A DNA stretch of 6,924 nt from Ferruginibacter sp. (GTDB lineage: Bacteria; Bacteroidota; Bacteroidia; Chitinophagales; Chitinophagaceae): the NCBI GenBank assembly GCA_030831725.1, contig JAURKN010000031.1, positions 1 through 6,924 of the forward strand, given 5' to 3'. This document shows positions 1-6,587 of the stretch, one piece after another (the stretch's first letter is position 1; the number at the start of each line of letters is the position of its first letter). The notes below the pieces were generated by a model. It was not told the origin of the DNA. It made no database searches and saw only the letters and a program-made list of their open reading frames with translations. A program made the translations under genes and the position numbers.

Positions 1-1198
1 TGGTACCGAAAGCGTAAGGCATGAAAGCTATGGAAGACAAAGGTCTGGTAAAAATCAGATTGGCGAGTTTTCCTTTTGTGATGCTGCCTAGTTCATTTTC
101 GCATTCCATGGCATAAGCGGCATTCAAAGTTGCCGCGTTGATGGCTTCTTCGGGCAACATTTTCATCTGAATACAACTCAGCGAAACCACAAAATTCATA
201 TTTCCACTTGGGGATGATCCGGGATTGTAATCACTGGCCAATGCGACAGCTACCCCCGAATCGATAAGTTGACGGGCAGGCTGAAAGGGCATCCGCAAGA
301 AAAAAGCGGCAGTAGGTAACAATGTGCCAATGGTATTTGAAGTTGCCAATATTGATACATCCTCATCTGTCATGGTTTCCAAATGGTCTACCGAAAGCGC
401 ATTCATCCCAACGGCAGCAGCAATTCCACCGATGCTGTTCAACTGATTGATATGCAACTTCGGCTTCAACCCATATTTCATACCGGCATCGCATATACGC
501 TTCATATCATCTACCGAGAAAAATCCCTTCTCACAAAAAACATCGATATAGTCTGCCAGTTTCTCCTCTCCGATGATTGGCAACATCTTTTCGATGACCT
601 CTGAAATATAACCTTCATGATTTTCTTTGAAACGCATCGGAAAACTATGTGCGCCCAAAAAAGTAGACTTGACCGGAATCGGGGCTGTTTTTTTGATTTT
701 TTGTATGACACGCAACATTTTCAGTTCCGCATCTACCGTCAACCCATAACCGCTTTTGATTTCTATGGAACCGGTACCCAGACGAATAAGCTCCTGGAGT
801 CGGTGCATAGCGGAATTATACAGCTCTTCTTCCGACGCCGATGCCAGACGAGCGGCGGAATTAAGAATACCTCCTCCTTTAGCTGCGATATCGGCATAGG
901 ACATGCCTTTGATCTTATCCACGAACTCATTTTCGCGGCTACCAGCAAATACAATATGGGTATGACTGTCCGACCAGCATGGCCAAACAAATTGTCCTTT
1001 AGCGTCTATGATTTCCTGATATAAGGAAAGATCTTCGGACAAATCAGACATCTTTCCATAGTTCTTGATTTTTGAATGTTCAAGAATCAAGTATGCATCT
1101 TGTAAGACAGAAAGTGAGGCCAAATGCTCCTTTCTGAGCAATTGATTTGAATTTCTGACCCCTACGAGAGCCCCTATATTTTTTACTAGAGTAATCAT
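1..1198 (-). CDS. hutI: Imidazolonepropionase (3' end beyond window)
   Basis: Imidazolonepropionase hydrolyses 4-imidazolone-5-propionate to N-formimino-L-glutamate, the third step of histidine degradation, in the cytoplasm. I translated 399 codons from ATG 1198-1196 without a stop; the gene runs off the left edge. Family length is about 405-415 aa, so only roughly 10-15 codons are missing. It is an amidohydrolase-fold TIM-barrel enzyme. The metal motif SDSHTH gives H79 and H81, followed by FAGSR (R88). Further landmarks are KSGYG (Y151), LGAH (H184), KLHINQ (H249), SVDHLE (H272) and ASDYNPGS (D323), all at the spacing of the Bacillus enzyme. One difference is Q252 where the Bacillus enzyme, as I remember it, has the catalytic-site glutamate; other Bacteroidota HutI seem to share this. 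The gene starts 19 bp after the Mur ligase stop, so co-transcription is likely. No other hut gene is visible in the window. Confidence 0.93.
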   Translation of the reverse strand, partial: MITLVKNIGALVGVRNSNQLLRKEHLASLSVLQDAYLILEHSKIKNYGKMSDLSEDLSLYQEIIDAKGQFVWPCWSDSHTHIVFAGSRENEFVDKIKGMSYADIAAKGGGILNSAARLASASEEELYNSAMHRLQELIRLGTGSIEIKSGYGLTVDAELKMLRVIQKIKKTAPIPVKSTFLGAHSFPMRFKENHEGYISEVIEKMLPIIGEEKLADYIDVFCEKGFFSVDDMKRICDAGMKYGLKPKLHINQLNSIGGIAAAVGMNALSVDHLETMTDEDVSILATSNTIGTLLPTAAFFLRMPFQPARQLIDSGVAVALASDYNPGSSPSGNMNFVVSLSCIQMKMLPEEAINAATLNAAYAMECENELGSITKGKLANLIFTRPLSSIAFMPYAFGT

Positions 1199-1217
1199 AT
1201 GAAAATGAGGTAAGAGA

Positions 1218-2603
1218 TCATATTTGCTGCATTACATAATTGCCAAAAGCTTCAAGTCCCGGATCTCTGGCACCCATGAGCAATAATACACAATTGTCGG
1301 TTAAATGAGATTGAACCTGAGCCGGAAAATCATTTCGGTCAGAAACAAAAAATGCGGATTTTCCGGCAGCCCTGATTTCGCGAATAAGGTCGTCGGAAGA
1401 AATATCTTTCACGGCAGTTCCTCCGGCATAAAATATCTCACTCATCCATATTTCATCTTCAGGCCTCAACACACGGATGAATTCCTGGATGAAATCATTT
1501 TTTAAAAAGCGGGTGGGTCCGTAACCATGAGGCTGAAACCAGGCGATTACTTTGGGCGCGATAGGTTGACATGCTTCTATGGAAGAAGCGCATTTGACAG
1601 GATTGTGGGCATAATCATCTATCACGTGCACACCATGTTTGATACCGAGAAGCTGATGCCTTCTGTAGATGCCTTCGTAGTTAGCCAATGCGGAAGAGGC
1701 GATTTTCAAATCGACACCCAGAAAGTTAGCTACGGAGACGGCTGCCAATGCATTTTCCATGTTATGCCTGCCCACACTTTTCACATGAAATGACTCCCCT
1801 TTTATGGAGAAACGAATTTCCATCCCAACCTGCTTAAAATCAGCAGCTACTATTCCCGCATTCGAACCAGTATCAGTCGCAAAATCAAAATCCTGATTTT
1901 TCGCCAAACTGCGTGCATGGCTATTGGTTAGGTTTACGATGAAGTTTTTGCTGTTTTCTCGGAATTGACCGAAAATCTGCATAAGTTCATCCATTTCCTG
2001 GTGGTCCTTATCCACATTCAACAACAACCCGATTTCCGGATGATATTGTACAATGGAACCATCGCTTTCGTCCGCTTCGATGATCAACCATTCGCCACTA
2101 CCAACATGCGCATTCCCTATCTTCCCTTTTTTTATGATGGAAACCAGTCCTGCACCACTGATGATACCCGGACCTAATCCTGCCGCTTGCAAAATATCAA
2201 ACAACATCGCGCTCGTGGTACTCTTCCCAGATGTCCCTCCAACGGCAATGGTTTTCTTGCTGTTTGAAATCAGAGCCAACAATTGGCTTCTTTTCAAAAT
2301 GGGGATGTTCAAAGCATTGGCCTGTTGCACTTCGGGAACAGAATTTTCAATAGCTGTCGAAACAACAACCAGATCCAAATGGGGACCGATTCCAGATCCA
2401 TCCTGAGGATAACATCTTACCCCTTCCAATTCCAATTTGTCTTTGATTTCATCAGGCTTATCGTGCTGAAAATAACGGTCGCTACCACTGACTTCCTTTC
2501 CGATTCCTGATAAATATTGCGCCAATGCACTCATGCCGGTTCCGGCGACTCCGATAAAAAAAACACGCTGCACCTGGTCTATGGATGTAATGGATGATGC
2601 CAT
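1218..2603 (-). CDS. MurC-like Mur ligase (divergent UDP-MurNAc--L-alanine ligase family)
   Basis: This is an ATP-dependent amide-bond ligase of the Mur family, closest to MurC, which adds the first residue to UDP-N-acetylmuramate in peptidoglycan synthesis. From ATG 2603 it has 461 aa, the usual MurC length. The N-terminal nucleotide-sugar Rossmann motif FFIGVAGTGMSALA lies at about 16-28, the ATP P-loop GGTSGKSTT at 122-130, EADESDGS at 176-183, NVDKDH at 196-201, YRRHQLLG at 313-320 and DDYAHNP at 329-335; the C-terminal domain includes FQPHGYGPTR. The P-loop has Ser where MurC normally has His (GTHGKT), and DYAHNP resembles MurE or cyanophycin synthetase more than the MurC DDYGHHP. The gene is not in a division/cell-wall cluster, so it may be a second, specialised ligase rather than housekeeping murC; the true substrate is unknown. 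A GTG at 2657 in the same frame overlaps the upstream stop and would add 18 residues. I chose ATG 2603 because MurC proteins begin shortly before the glycine-rich motif. Confidence 0.85.
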   Translation of the reverse strand: MASSITSIDQVQRVFFIGVAGTGMSALAQYLSGIGKEVSGSDRYFQHDKPDEIKDKLELEGVRCYPQDGSGIGPHLDLVVVSTAIENSVPEVQQANALNIPILKRSQLLALISNSKKTIAVGGTSGKSTTSAMLFDILQAAGLGPGIISGAGLVSIIKKGKIGNAHVGSGEWLIIEADESDGSIVQYHPEIGLLLNVDKDHQEMDELMQIFGQFRENSKNFIVNLTNSHARSLAKNQDFDFATDTGSNAGIVAADFKQVGMEIRFSIKGESFHVKSVGRHNMENALAAVSVANFLGVDLKIASSALANYEGIYRRHQLLGIKHGVHVIDDYAHNPVKCASSIEACQPIAPKVIAWFQPHGYGPTRFLKNDFIQEFIRVLRPEDEIWMSEIFYAGGTAVKDISSDDLIREIRAAGKSAFFVSDRNDFPAQVQSHLTDNCVLLLMGARDPGLEAFGNYVMQQI

Positions 2604-2656
2604 GGAAATTGATGGATTAGAAGGTAAAAATAATACAAACTCCGCATCGGGAGTCA

Positions 2657-3139
2657 CTAAAAATCAAGGGCAATCGAACGAAGCGCTTTATGGAAATCAT
2701 ATTGAAGATCTTCATGCAAATCGCTGATGATTTTCTCCAGTTTCTTATTGATAGAAGCATACATGTTTCTCATCACTGTGCTTTTGCTTATCTGAATATG
2801 GTAAGGCTTCAGATTTCTCAACAGTTCCATATAAAGCTCCGCAGCTGTTGAATCAATGCCACTGTAACGGATATGCTTTTCCGTTTGGCGGATGATTTTT
2901 CGGATTGATTTTTTCAATAAATAAAGGTTGGAATCATTCATCTCGGAGAAGCTGTCGCAGATTTCCTGCCTAACATCTTGAATGAATTGCGTTTCGTCCT
3001 GCGACTGAAAAAGCAGATAAGTCAATAATTCTTTGTTTTCCTTCTTGAATCTGGCGAGTCTCAGACAAAGTGCTGACAATTCGGTTTCGCTAAGATGTTC
3101 TAATGCGGATTTGATGTCCTTGGAGGATGCCGACTTCAT
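2657..3139 (-). CDS. Conserved-looking helical protein of unknown function
   Basis: I do not recognise this 160-aa protein with certainty. It begins with ATG 3139-3137 and ends with TAG 2659-2657. It is soluble, with no signal peptide or membrane segment, and almost entirely predicted alpha-helical, rich in Leu, Lys, Glu and Ser. The N-terminal part (about 6-45) has a repeated pattern of the type DIKSALEHLSETELSALCLRL followed by FKKENKELLTYLL. This recalls small Bacteroidota families that start with 'L..L..L..eeL...ilely.kfk..k.yl', for example DUF6155, but that link is only an impression. The second half is a run of basic amphipathic helices (LKKSIRKIIRQTEKH; MYASINKKLEKIISDLHEDL). The stop codon touches a potential GTG start of the MurC-like gene downstream, which suggests one transcript. 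Coding potential is good: there are no rare interruptions, and the flanking genes are packed on the same strand. Confidence 0.8.
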   Translation of the reverse strand: MKSASSKDIKSALEHLSETELSALCLRLARFKKENKELLTYLLFQSQDETQFIQDVRQEICDSFSEMNDSNLYLLKKSIRKIIRQTEKHIRYSGIDSTAAELYMELLRNLKPYHIQISKSTVMRNMYASINKKLEKIISDLHEDLQYDFHKALRSIALDF

Positions 3140-3161
3140 TGTAAATGGAATGAATTTGCAT

Positions 3162-3194
3162 CCAATTTACGGCATAACTTCCAAGCTATTTCAA
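3162..3194 (-). promoter_or_regulatory. Weak candidate Bacteroidota promoter for the 160-aa gene / Mur ligase / hutI run
   Basis: On the minus strand the gap upstream of ATG 3139 contains TTG (3194-3192), a 22-nt spacer and TAAATTGG (3169-3162), one mismatch from TAnnTTTG. The spacer is slightly longer than the usual 19-21 nt. Transcription would start about 15 nt before the ATG. Its position in a 64-bp gap after the coiled-coil gene makes it plausible, but AT-rich gaps yield such matches by chance. Confidence 0.25.
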
Positions 3195-3203
3195 TCGGAA
3201 GAA

Positions 3204-4160
3204 TTACTGAAGGGATTTTGTGGCGCTTGCTATCTTCTTACCGTTTTGATAAAGATTCATGGTGTAGTTTCCAGAGACAAGTTGATCCGCAGGCACTTCG
3301 AAATTCAACACCCTGGATTCTCCACGGTAACAATTGAATTTGACTTTACAGGAATAAATCTTTCTTCCCTCTTCTGATTCAAAAGTACCTGTATCCCAAG
3401 ATGATGCCGATTTAAGAACTTTACCATCAGGTTGTAAGATGACAACCATAATTTCACCCACAGCATCCTGCAAGAGGTTGTTTTGAATTTGGAAAGAACC
3501 TGCCATTCTCATGGCTTCTGTAGCTGTGGAAGTTTCGGTATTACCGGTTTCCTCGGCGAATGCAGTCAGCGACGGAGATGAGAAAGTCATCATTCCCTCA
3601 GGCTTGTTATTGGGATCGTTTGTTGGTAAAGGATCCACAGTTGTCATTGTGCTATCAGATCCATTGTCGGGATTCACGAGAACGGGATCCGAAGGGTATG
3701 AAATTGCGGCGAGCTGCCTGAGCAATTCTGCCAATCTTTTGTTCTCTCTCTGTATGGCGATATTTTGCTTTTTCAATTCATCAACCCTGCGCTGCAACTC
3801 CTGAATTTTTTGTTGTGCAACTCTAAGTCCATCAGGATTTTGCGGGTTTGCAAGCAGTCCGGTGATTTCATCTCTCAAACGATTCATCTCTTCCAACTTG
3901 AAAGTGATATCAAGCTTTACAGAATCTGCACGTGATATGACCAAATCTAATGAGTTCAAGTTATTAAGCGCATCGTTATACAGTTCATTCAATGAATCCA
4001 CACTGAGCAATTTAGCGGTGGTTGAATCCGAAATGACCGATGTGTCAGGCTTTGAAATCTGTTTTCCTTTGTTGTAGCCCCAAGTCCATAACAAGAACAA
4101 AGACACAACGATTAGCAACATCGAAACAATCAACAACAATATGGATTTGGAATCTCTCAT
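3204..4160 (-). CDS. Membrane-anchored coiled-coil protein of unknown function
   Basis: This 318-aa protein probably sits in the inner membrane with its bulk in the periplasm. Residues 7-26 form one strongly hydrophobic helix after a short charged N-terminus. Residues about 47-150 are heptad-rich and charged, with two coiled-coil blocks split by the break LLANPQNPDGLR (102-113); the second block reads IQELQRRVDELKKQN. A Pro/Asn/Asp/Thr-rich linker (155-195) leads to a C-terminal domain (about 195-318) with alternating polar and hydrophobic strands, for example GEIMVVILQPDGKVL and NYTMNLYQNGKKI, which looks like a beta-sandwich. I recall similar unnamed Bacteroidota proteins with a C-terminal 'VILQPDGKVL...GTF...GRK.Y' region, but I know no function. 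It begins 50 bp after the Ppx/GppA-like gene on the same strand and no good promoter lies between, so the two are probably co-transcribed and may act together at the envelope. Confidence 0.85.
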   Translation of the reverse strand: MRDSKSILLLIVSMLLIVVSLFLLWTWGYNKGKQISKPDTSVISDSTTAKLLSVDSLNELYNDALNNLNSLDLVISRADSVKLDITFKLEEMNRLRDEITGLLANPQNPDGLRVAQQKIQELQRRVDELKKQNIAIQRENKRLAELLRQLAAISYPSDPVLVNPDNGSDSTMTTVDPLPTNDPNNKPEGMMTFSSPSLTAFAEETGNTETSTATEAMRMAGSFQIQNNLLQDAVGEIMVVILQPDGKVLKSASSWDTGTFESEEGRKIYSCKVKFNCYRGESRVLNFEVPADQLVSGNYTMNLYQNGKKIASATKSLQ

Positions 4161-4210
4161 AACCTATTTTATATATTTAAGTACTATTATTATTTGCAAT
4201 GATAAAAAAC

Positions 4211-5374
4211 TCACTTTTGTTCGGCGATCGCCTGACTGACATAGGCGCTGATCCAACCCACCTGGCCATTTTTGACGAAATAAAATTGCTTTTTTTCATG
4301 CACACCCTCGAATTGACGCATTATTTTCAACAAAAGTCCGATACCGGACATAAGCGCCCTTTGGTCAAACACTTTATTGACTTTTCGAACTTCATTGCCA
4401 ATATATTTCTTGTCAAGACTTGGGTCACTAAGGTCTTTGACAATGGCGGAATCTGAAATGGATAGGTAGTTTTTATATACCTTTTCACTCAACTTTACCA
4501 CATCATCATAAATAACTGGAACAACCGGATTCTCTGCAAGTTCAGGATAAATCAGCGTAGAAGCCGCCCAAGCGATACCCCCACTGAATGCGATATTATC
4601 GCTCATGTTATATGCGTTGCTCACATTAACGGCATACGTGATCTCCTCTTCTGCAGGACCCGCCAAAACACGCTGCATTTGACGGGAGAAATTCACAAGA
4701 GACTTGTCATCATCCATGCGCTTCTCTGTAGCGTTGGAGACACTCTTCGTACCCCAAGTGAGTTGAAAAAGACTAAAATCCTTTGTGTTGCCAGAAGGGA
4801 AATAACCGCCTTTCGTATTTCCGCTGCCGATGTCTATTAGAAAAGTGGTGTATCTTTTTGACGTGGGCACAATTCCCAAATGAGAAAGACGAGCTTCGTC
4901 AATTACATCTATCGGTTCAACTTTTCTATTTGGCTCGTTGATGGCTAAACGAAAAGAATCTGCCATGCTACCGATCATAGCCACTTTGTTTTCCCTGTCG
5001 GCTACCGCTTTAACACCACTGCTGAACACTACGAAGATTCTGTTTTCAGGAATTTGATATTGCTTGTTTGCTGTTTCGTATAGACCCTTCAACCCAGCAA
5101 GTGTGTTGCGGAAACTCTCTTTTGAAAAAGTGATAAAATCGGTATTGACTGAAGTGTCTTTGAGAATTTTAAAATTGCCGTTTTTTAGTCCGCTACCAGT
5201 CACTTCGATGACACTCATTTTAACTCCTTTGGAGCCGACTTCTATACCGGCATAGGTATTAACCCCTTTTATCTTGAAGCGAAAACTGGTTTGGGAAAAA
5301 CAAATACTTGTTGATAAAACAAGTAATAGTGTAGTAAGCGACAAGGGGGTACGGAAGAGGATTCGGGTTAGCAT
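4211..5374 (-). CDS. Exported Ppx/GppA-like ASKHA-fold protein
   Basis: This 387-aa protein belongs to the exopolyphosphatase / pppGpp phosphohydrolase (Ppx/GppA) superfamily of the sugar kinase-actin fold. The family motifs appear in order: YAGIEVGSKGVKMSVIEV (41-58, the first phosphate-binding loop, with Glu at the place of the usual Asp in DIGSN), VFSSGVKAVADREN (116-129, like ATSAxRDAxN), IDVIDEARLSHLG (155-167, like VIxGxEEARLxxLG), FLIDIGSGNTKGGYF (178-192, second phosphate loop, like DIGGGSTEL) and IAFSGGIAWA (261-270). It is shorter than full Ppx and has no C-terminal HD domain. Unusually, it starts with a clear signal peptide: positive residues, LSLTTLLLVLSTSICFS, then QTS, so cleavage near residue 27-28 is expected. 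Ile before Cys25 argues against a lipoprotein. A periplasmic location would give it polyphosphate or another phosphoryl ester rather than cytoplasmic nucleotides as substrate; this is inference, and it may instead be a binding protein. Confidence 0.85.
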   Translation of the reverse strand: MLTRILFRTPLSLTTLLLVLSTSICFSQTSFRFKIKGVNTYAGIEVGSKGVKMSVIEVTGSGLKNGNFKILKDTSVNTDFITFSKESFRNTLAGLKGLYETANKQYQIPENRIFVVFSSGVKAVADRENKVAMIGSMADSFRLAINEPNRKVEPIDVIDEARLSHLGIVPTSKRYTTFLIDIGSGNTKGGYFPSGNTKDFSLFQLTWGTKSVSNATEKRMDDDKSLVNFSRQMQRVLAGPAEEEITYAVNVSNAYNMSDNIAFSGGIAWAASTLIYPELAENPVVPVIYDDVVKLSEKVYKNYLSISDSAIVKDLSDPSLDKKYIGNEVRKVNKVFDQRALMSGIGLLLKIMRQFEGVHEKKQFYFVKNGQVGWISAYVSQAIAEQK

Positions 5375-5404
5375 TTTAGTTCGTTTTGTGATTAAATCGG
5401 GGGA

Positions 5405-5435
5405 CTAAAATACACAGCTAGACCGTAATTTCCAC
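5405..5435 (-). promoter_or_regulatory. Weak candidate promoter for the Ppx-like gene
   Basis: Upstream of ATG 5374 the minus strand carries GTG (5435-5433), a 20-nt spacer and TATTTTAG (5412-5405). This differs from TTG-N20-TAnnTTTG at one position in each box. It would give a 5' leader of roughly 25 nt. The position and spacer are right and the gene needs a promoter near here, but the match is imperfect. Confidence 0.3.
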
Positions 5436-5530
5436 ATTTTTTGACAAAAACTTTTGATAAAAAATATATTTTTATCCAATATGCTCAATATCAGTATAAT
5501 ATACGTTTTATCGAATTTTTTTATAGAGAA

Positions 5531-5968
5531 TCAATGAATGATAACCCTGAGCATTTTGTCGCCTTGTCTTATTTTCTCGATCAATTCCAACCCTTCCGTG
5601 ATTCGGCCGAAGCAGGTATGAACGCCATCCAAGTGGGAGGTCTGCGCGCGGCTATGACAAATGAAAAACTGAGAACCACCAGTATTGAGGCCGCGATGCG
5701 CCATTGACAATACGCCCTTATCATGAATTTGTTTCACTCCGGAAGTCTCGCAAGGGATACTGTAACCTGGACCGCCTGAACCGCTGCCATTTGGACAACC
5801 ACCCTGTGTTACAAAACCAGGAATGACCCTATGGAAAGTCAGACCATCATAATACCCCGACTCGGCCAGCTTTTTAAAGTTTGCCGCATTGCCGGGAGCG
5901 TCATCGTCATACAGTTCGAAATGCAAAATACCATTCTCCAAGACTATTTCACCCTTTGTTAAATTCAT
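5531..5968 (-). CDS. Cyclophilin-type peptidyl-prolyl cis-trans isomerase (cytoplasmic)
   Basis: This 145-aa single-domain cyclophilin catalyses cis-trans isomerisation of Xaa-Pro bonds and assists protein folding. The active-site segments are clear: FHRVIPGFVTQGG (45-57, catalytic Arg47, Phe52, Gln55), SMAHRGLNTGGSQFFI (88-103, Met89, Gln100, Phe101-102) and SHLDGVHTCFGRITEG (111-126, with His112 at the place of human CypA Trp121 and His117 at that of CypA His126). His instead of Trp is common in bacterial cyclophilins and usually goes with weak cyclosporin binding. The start at ATG 5968 fits the family: the first beta strand follows at once (GEIVLENGILHFELY). There is no signal peptide, unlike many Bacteroidota cyclophilins, so it is cytoplasmic. 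It lies 56 bp after clpS on the same strand and could be read from the clpS promoter; no strong promoter of its own is visible. Confidence 0.95.
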   Translation of the reverse strand: MNLTKGEIVLENGILHFELYDDDAPGNAANFKKLAESGYYDGLTFHRVIPGFVTQGGCPNGSGSGGPGYSIPCETSGVKQIHDKGVLSMAHRGLNTGGSQFFICHSRAQTSHLDGVHTCFGRITEGLELIEKIRQGDKMLRVIIH

Positions 5969-6024
5969 TTATAAAGTATTGTATATGATTAAATTATTTG
6001 CTTTATATAAACTTAAATTAAATA

Positions 6025-6315
6025 CTAAGCCAGAGCCTCTATCGTAGCATTTATGTTACGATCATTGATGGCCTCGCATTGAGGCTTCAGCCTTTCGAAA
6101 GAATCTTTTTTTACAGCATACTTACCTTTGAAGTGAATCAACATCGCACATTGCTCTGCCTGCTCTTTACTGTGGCCGCATATCTCAATCAGTGTTTCTA
6201 TGACCCACTCGAAGGTGTTCACATCATCATTCCAAACCAAAAGATGATGAGGCGGCTCCGTCTCAGTCAAAACATCAATATCCTCCTGCTCCTGGTATCT
6301 TGGATTTGTACTCAT
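6025..6315 (-). CDS. clpS: ATP-dependent Clp protease adaptor ClpS
   Basis: ClpS binds the N-terminal destabilising residue of N-end-rule substrates and delivers them to the Hsp100 unfoldase of the Clp protease (ClpA, or ClpC in this phylum). The protein has 96 aa, a normal length. A flexible acidic N-terminal tail (about 1-22) is followed by the core: LLVWNDDVNTFEWVIETL (25-42) holds the Asn29-Asp30-Asp31 pocket, and HFKGK (61-65) supplies the His that corresponds to E. coli His66. Phe35 occupies the position of the E. coli gatekeeper Met40; DVNTFEWV/DFV is the usual Bacteroidota version. The start at ATG 6315 is supported by the tail length and by a near-perfect promoter about 30 nt upstream. 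The stop is TAG at 6027-6025. The Clp ATPase and ClpP are not in the window. Confidence 0.95.
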   Translation of the reverse strand: MSTNPRYQEQEDIDVLTETEPPHHLLVWNDDVNTFEWVIETLIEICGHSKEQAEQCAMLIHFKGKYAVKKDSFERLKPQCEAINDRNINATIEALA

Positions 6316-6353
6316 ATCCTGTTTTTGATTTTAATTCGAATTCTGTTTCAAAG

Positions 6354-6384
6354 CAAATTTAACCCAAATCAAATGCCCTGACAA
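6354..6384 (-). promoter_or_regulatory. Bacteroidota-type promoter of clpS
   Basis: On the minus strand TTG (6384-6382) is followed by a 20-nt spacer and TAAATTTG (6361-6354), a complete match to the Bacteroidota -33/-7 consensus TTG-N19-21-TAnnTTTG. Transcription should start about 7 nt further on, near 6347, leaving a leader of about 30 nt before ATG 6315. It probably also serves the cyclophilin gene downstream. Confidence 0.72.
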
Positions 6385-6428
6385 GTGTATTGGTGTAAAA
6401 TAATTATTCACTTTTTTCACAAAAGATT

Positions 6429-6457
6429 TTGATGGAATCTATAATAGCTTATCTTTG
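6429..6457 (+). promoter_or_regulatory. Bacteroidota-type promoter of the tRNA-Val gene
   Basis: TTG at 6429-6431, an 18-nt spacer and TATCTTTG at 6450-6457 match the TTG / TAnnTTTG consensus, with a spacer one nucleotide short of the most common range. The expected start near 6464 lies about 10 nt before the mature tRNA 5' end. It diverges from the clpS promoter, with about 45 bp between the two. Confidence 0.75.
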
Positions 6458-6473
6458 CACTCCGATTACGGAA

Positions 6474-6548
6474 GGGAGCATAGCTCAGTTGGTTCAGAGC
6501 ATCTGCCTTACAAGCAGAGGGTCCGCGGTTCGAGCCCGTGTGCTCCCA
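6474..6548 (+). tRNA. tRNA-Val (anticodon TAC)
   Basis: A complete 75-nt cloverleaf can be folded by eye. The acceptor strands GGGAGCA (6474-6480) and TGCTCCC (6541-6547) pair fully, with discriminator A at 6548. The D stem is GCTC/GAGC (6483-6486 with 6497-6500). The anticodon stem is TCTGC/GCAGA (6502-6506, 6514-6518) with loop CTTACAA, so the anticodon is TAC at 6509-6511, which reads valine GUA codons and others by wobble. The T stem is CGCGG/CCGTG (6524-6528, 6536-6540) with loop TTCGAGC. CCA is not encoded (ACA follows). It has its own promoter and terminator. Parts of this gene recur as a ghost copy 350 bp downstream. Confidence 0.97.
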
Positions 6549-6553
6549 CAAAA
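6540..6553 (+). repeat. Direct repeat, left copy (tRNA 3' end plus flank)
   Basis: GTGCTCCCACAAAA comprises the last T-stem base, the acceptor 3' strand, the discriminator and five flanking bases. It is identical to 6911-6924. It could be an attachment-like or target-derived repeat; the right copy may continue past the window. Confidence 0.8.
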
Positions 6554-6580
6554 AACCTCACATCTTAGTGAGGTTTTTTT
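6551..6580 (+). terminator. Intrinsic terminator of the tRNA-Val gene
   Basis: The stem CCTCAC (6556-6561) / GTGAGG (6568-6573) with the 6-nt loop ATCTTA is preceded by an A-run and followed by seven T (6574-6580). The A and T runs can extend the stem. It begins right after the tRNA 3' end, and the GIY-YIG start codon comes 7 nt after the last T of the tract. Confidence 0.88.
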
Positions 6581-6587
6581 ATTTTAG

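Noticed and set aside
617..1024. Plus-strand open frame of 135 codons
   Set aside because: It is antisense to hutI, whose motifs are unambiguous; the translation has no family resemblance.
2053..2406. Plus-strand open frame of 117 codons
   Set aside because: It lies fully inside the Mur ligase gene on the other strand, has no recognisable motif, and overlaps another frame of the same kind.
5298..5304. Lipoprotein signal (Cys25) in the Ppx-like protein
   Set aside because: The residues before the Cys (TSI) do not fit a lipobox because Ile is not accepted directly before the Cys; cleavage after CFS is more likely.
5456..5476. Inverted repeat GATAAAAA/TTTTTATC as a terminator of the cyclophilin gene
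   Set aside because: The stem is nearly all A-T with only one G-C pair and sits in a very AT-rich gap; too weak to call, although transcription may end somewhere in this gap.
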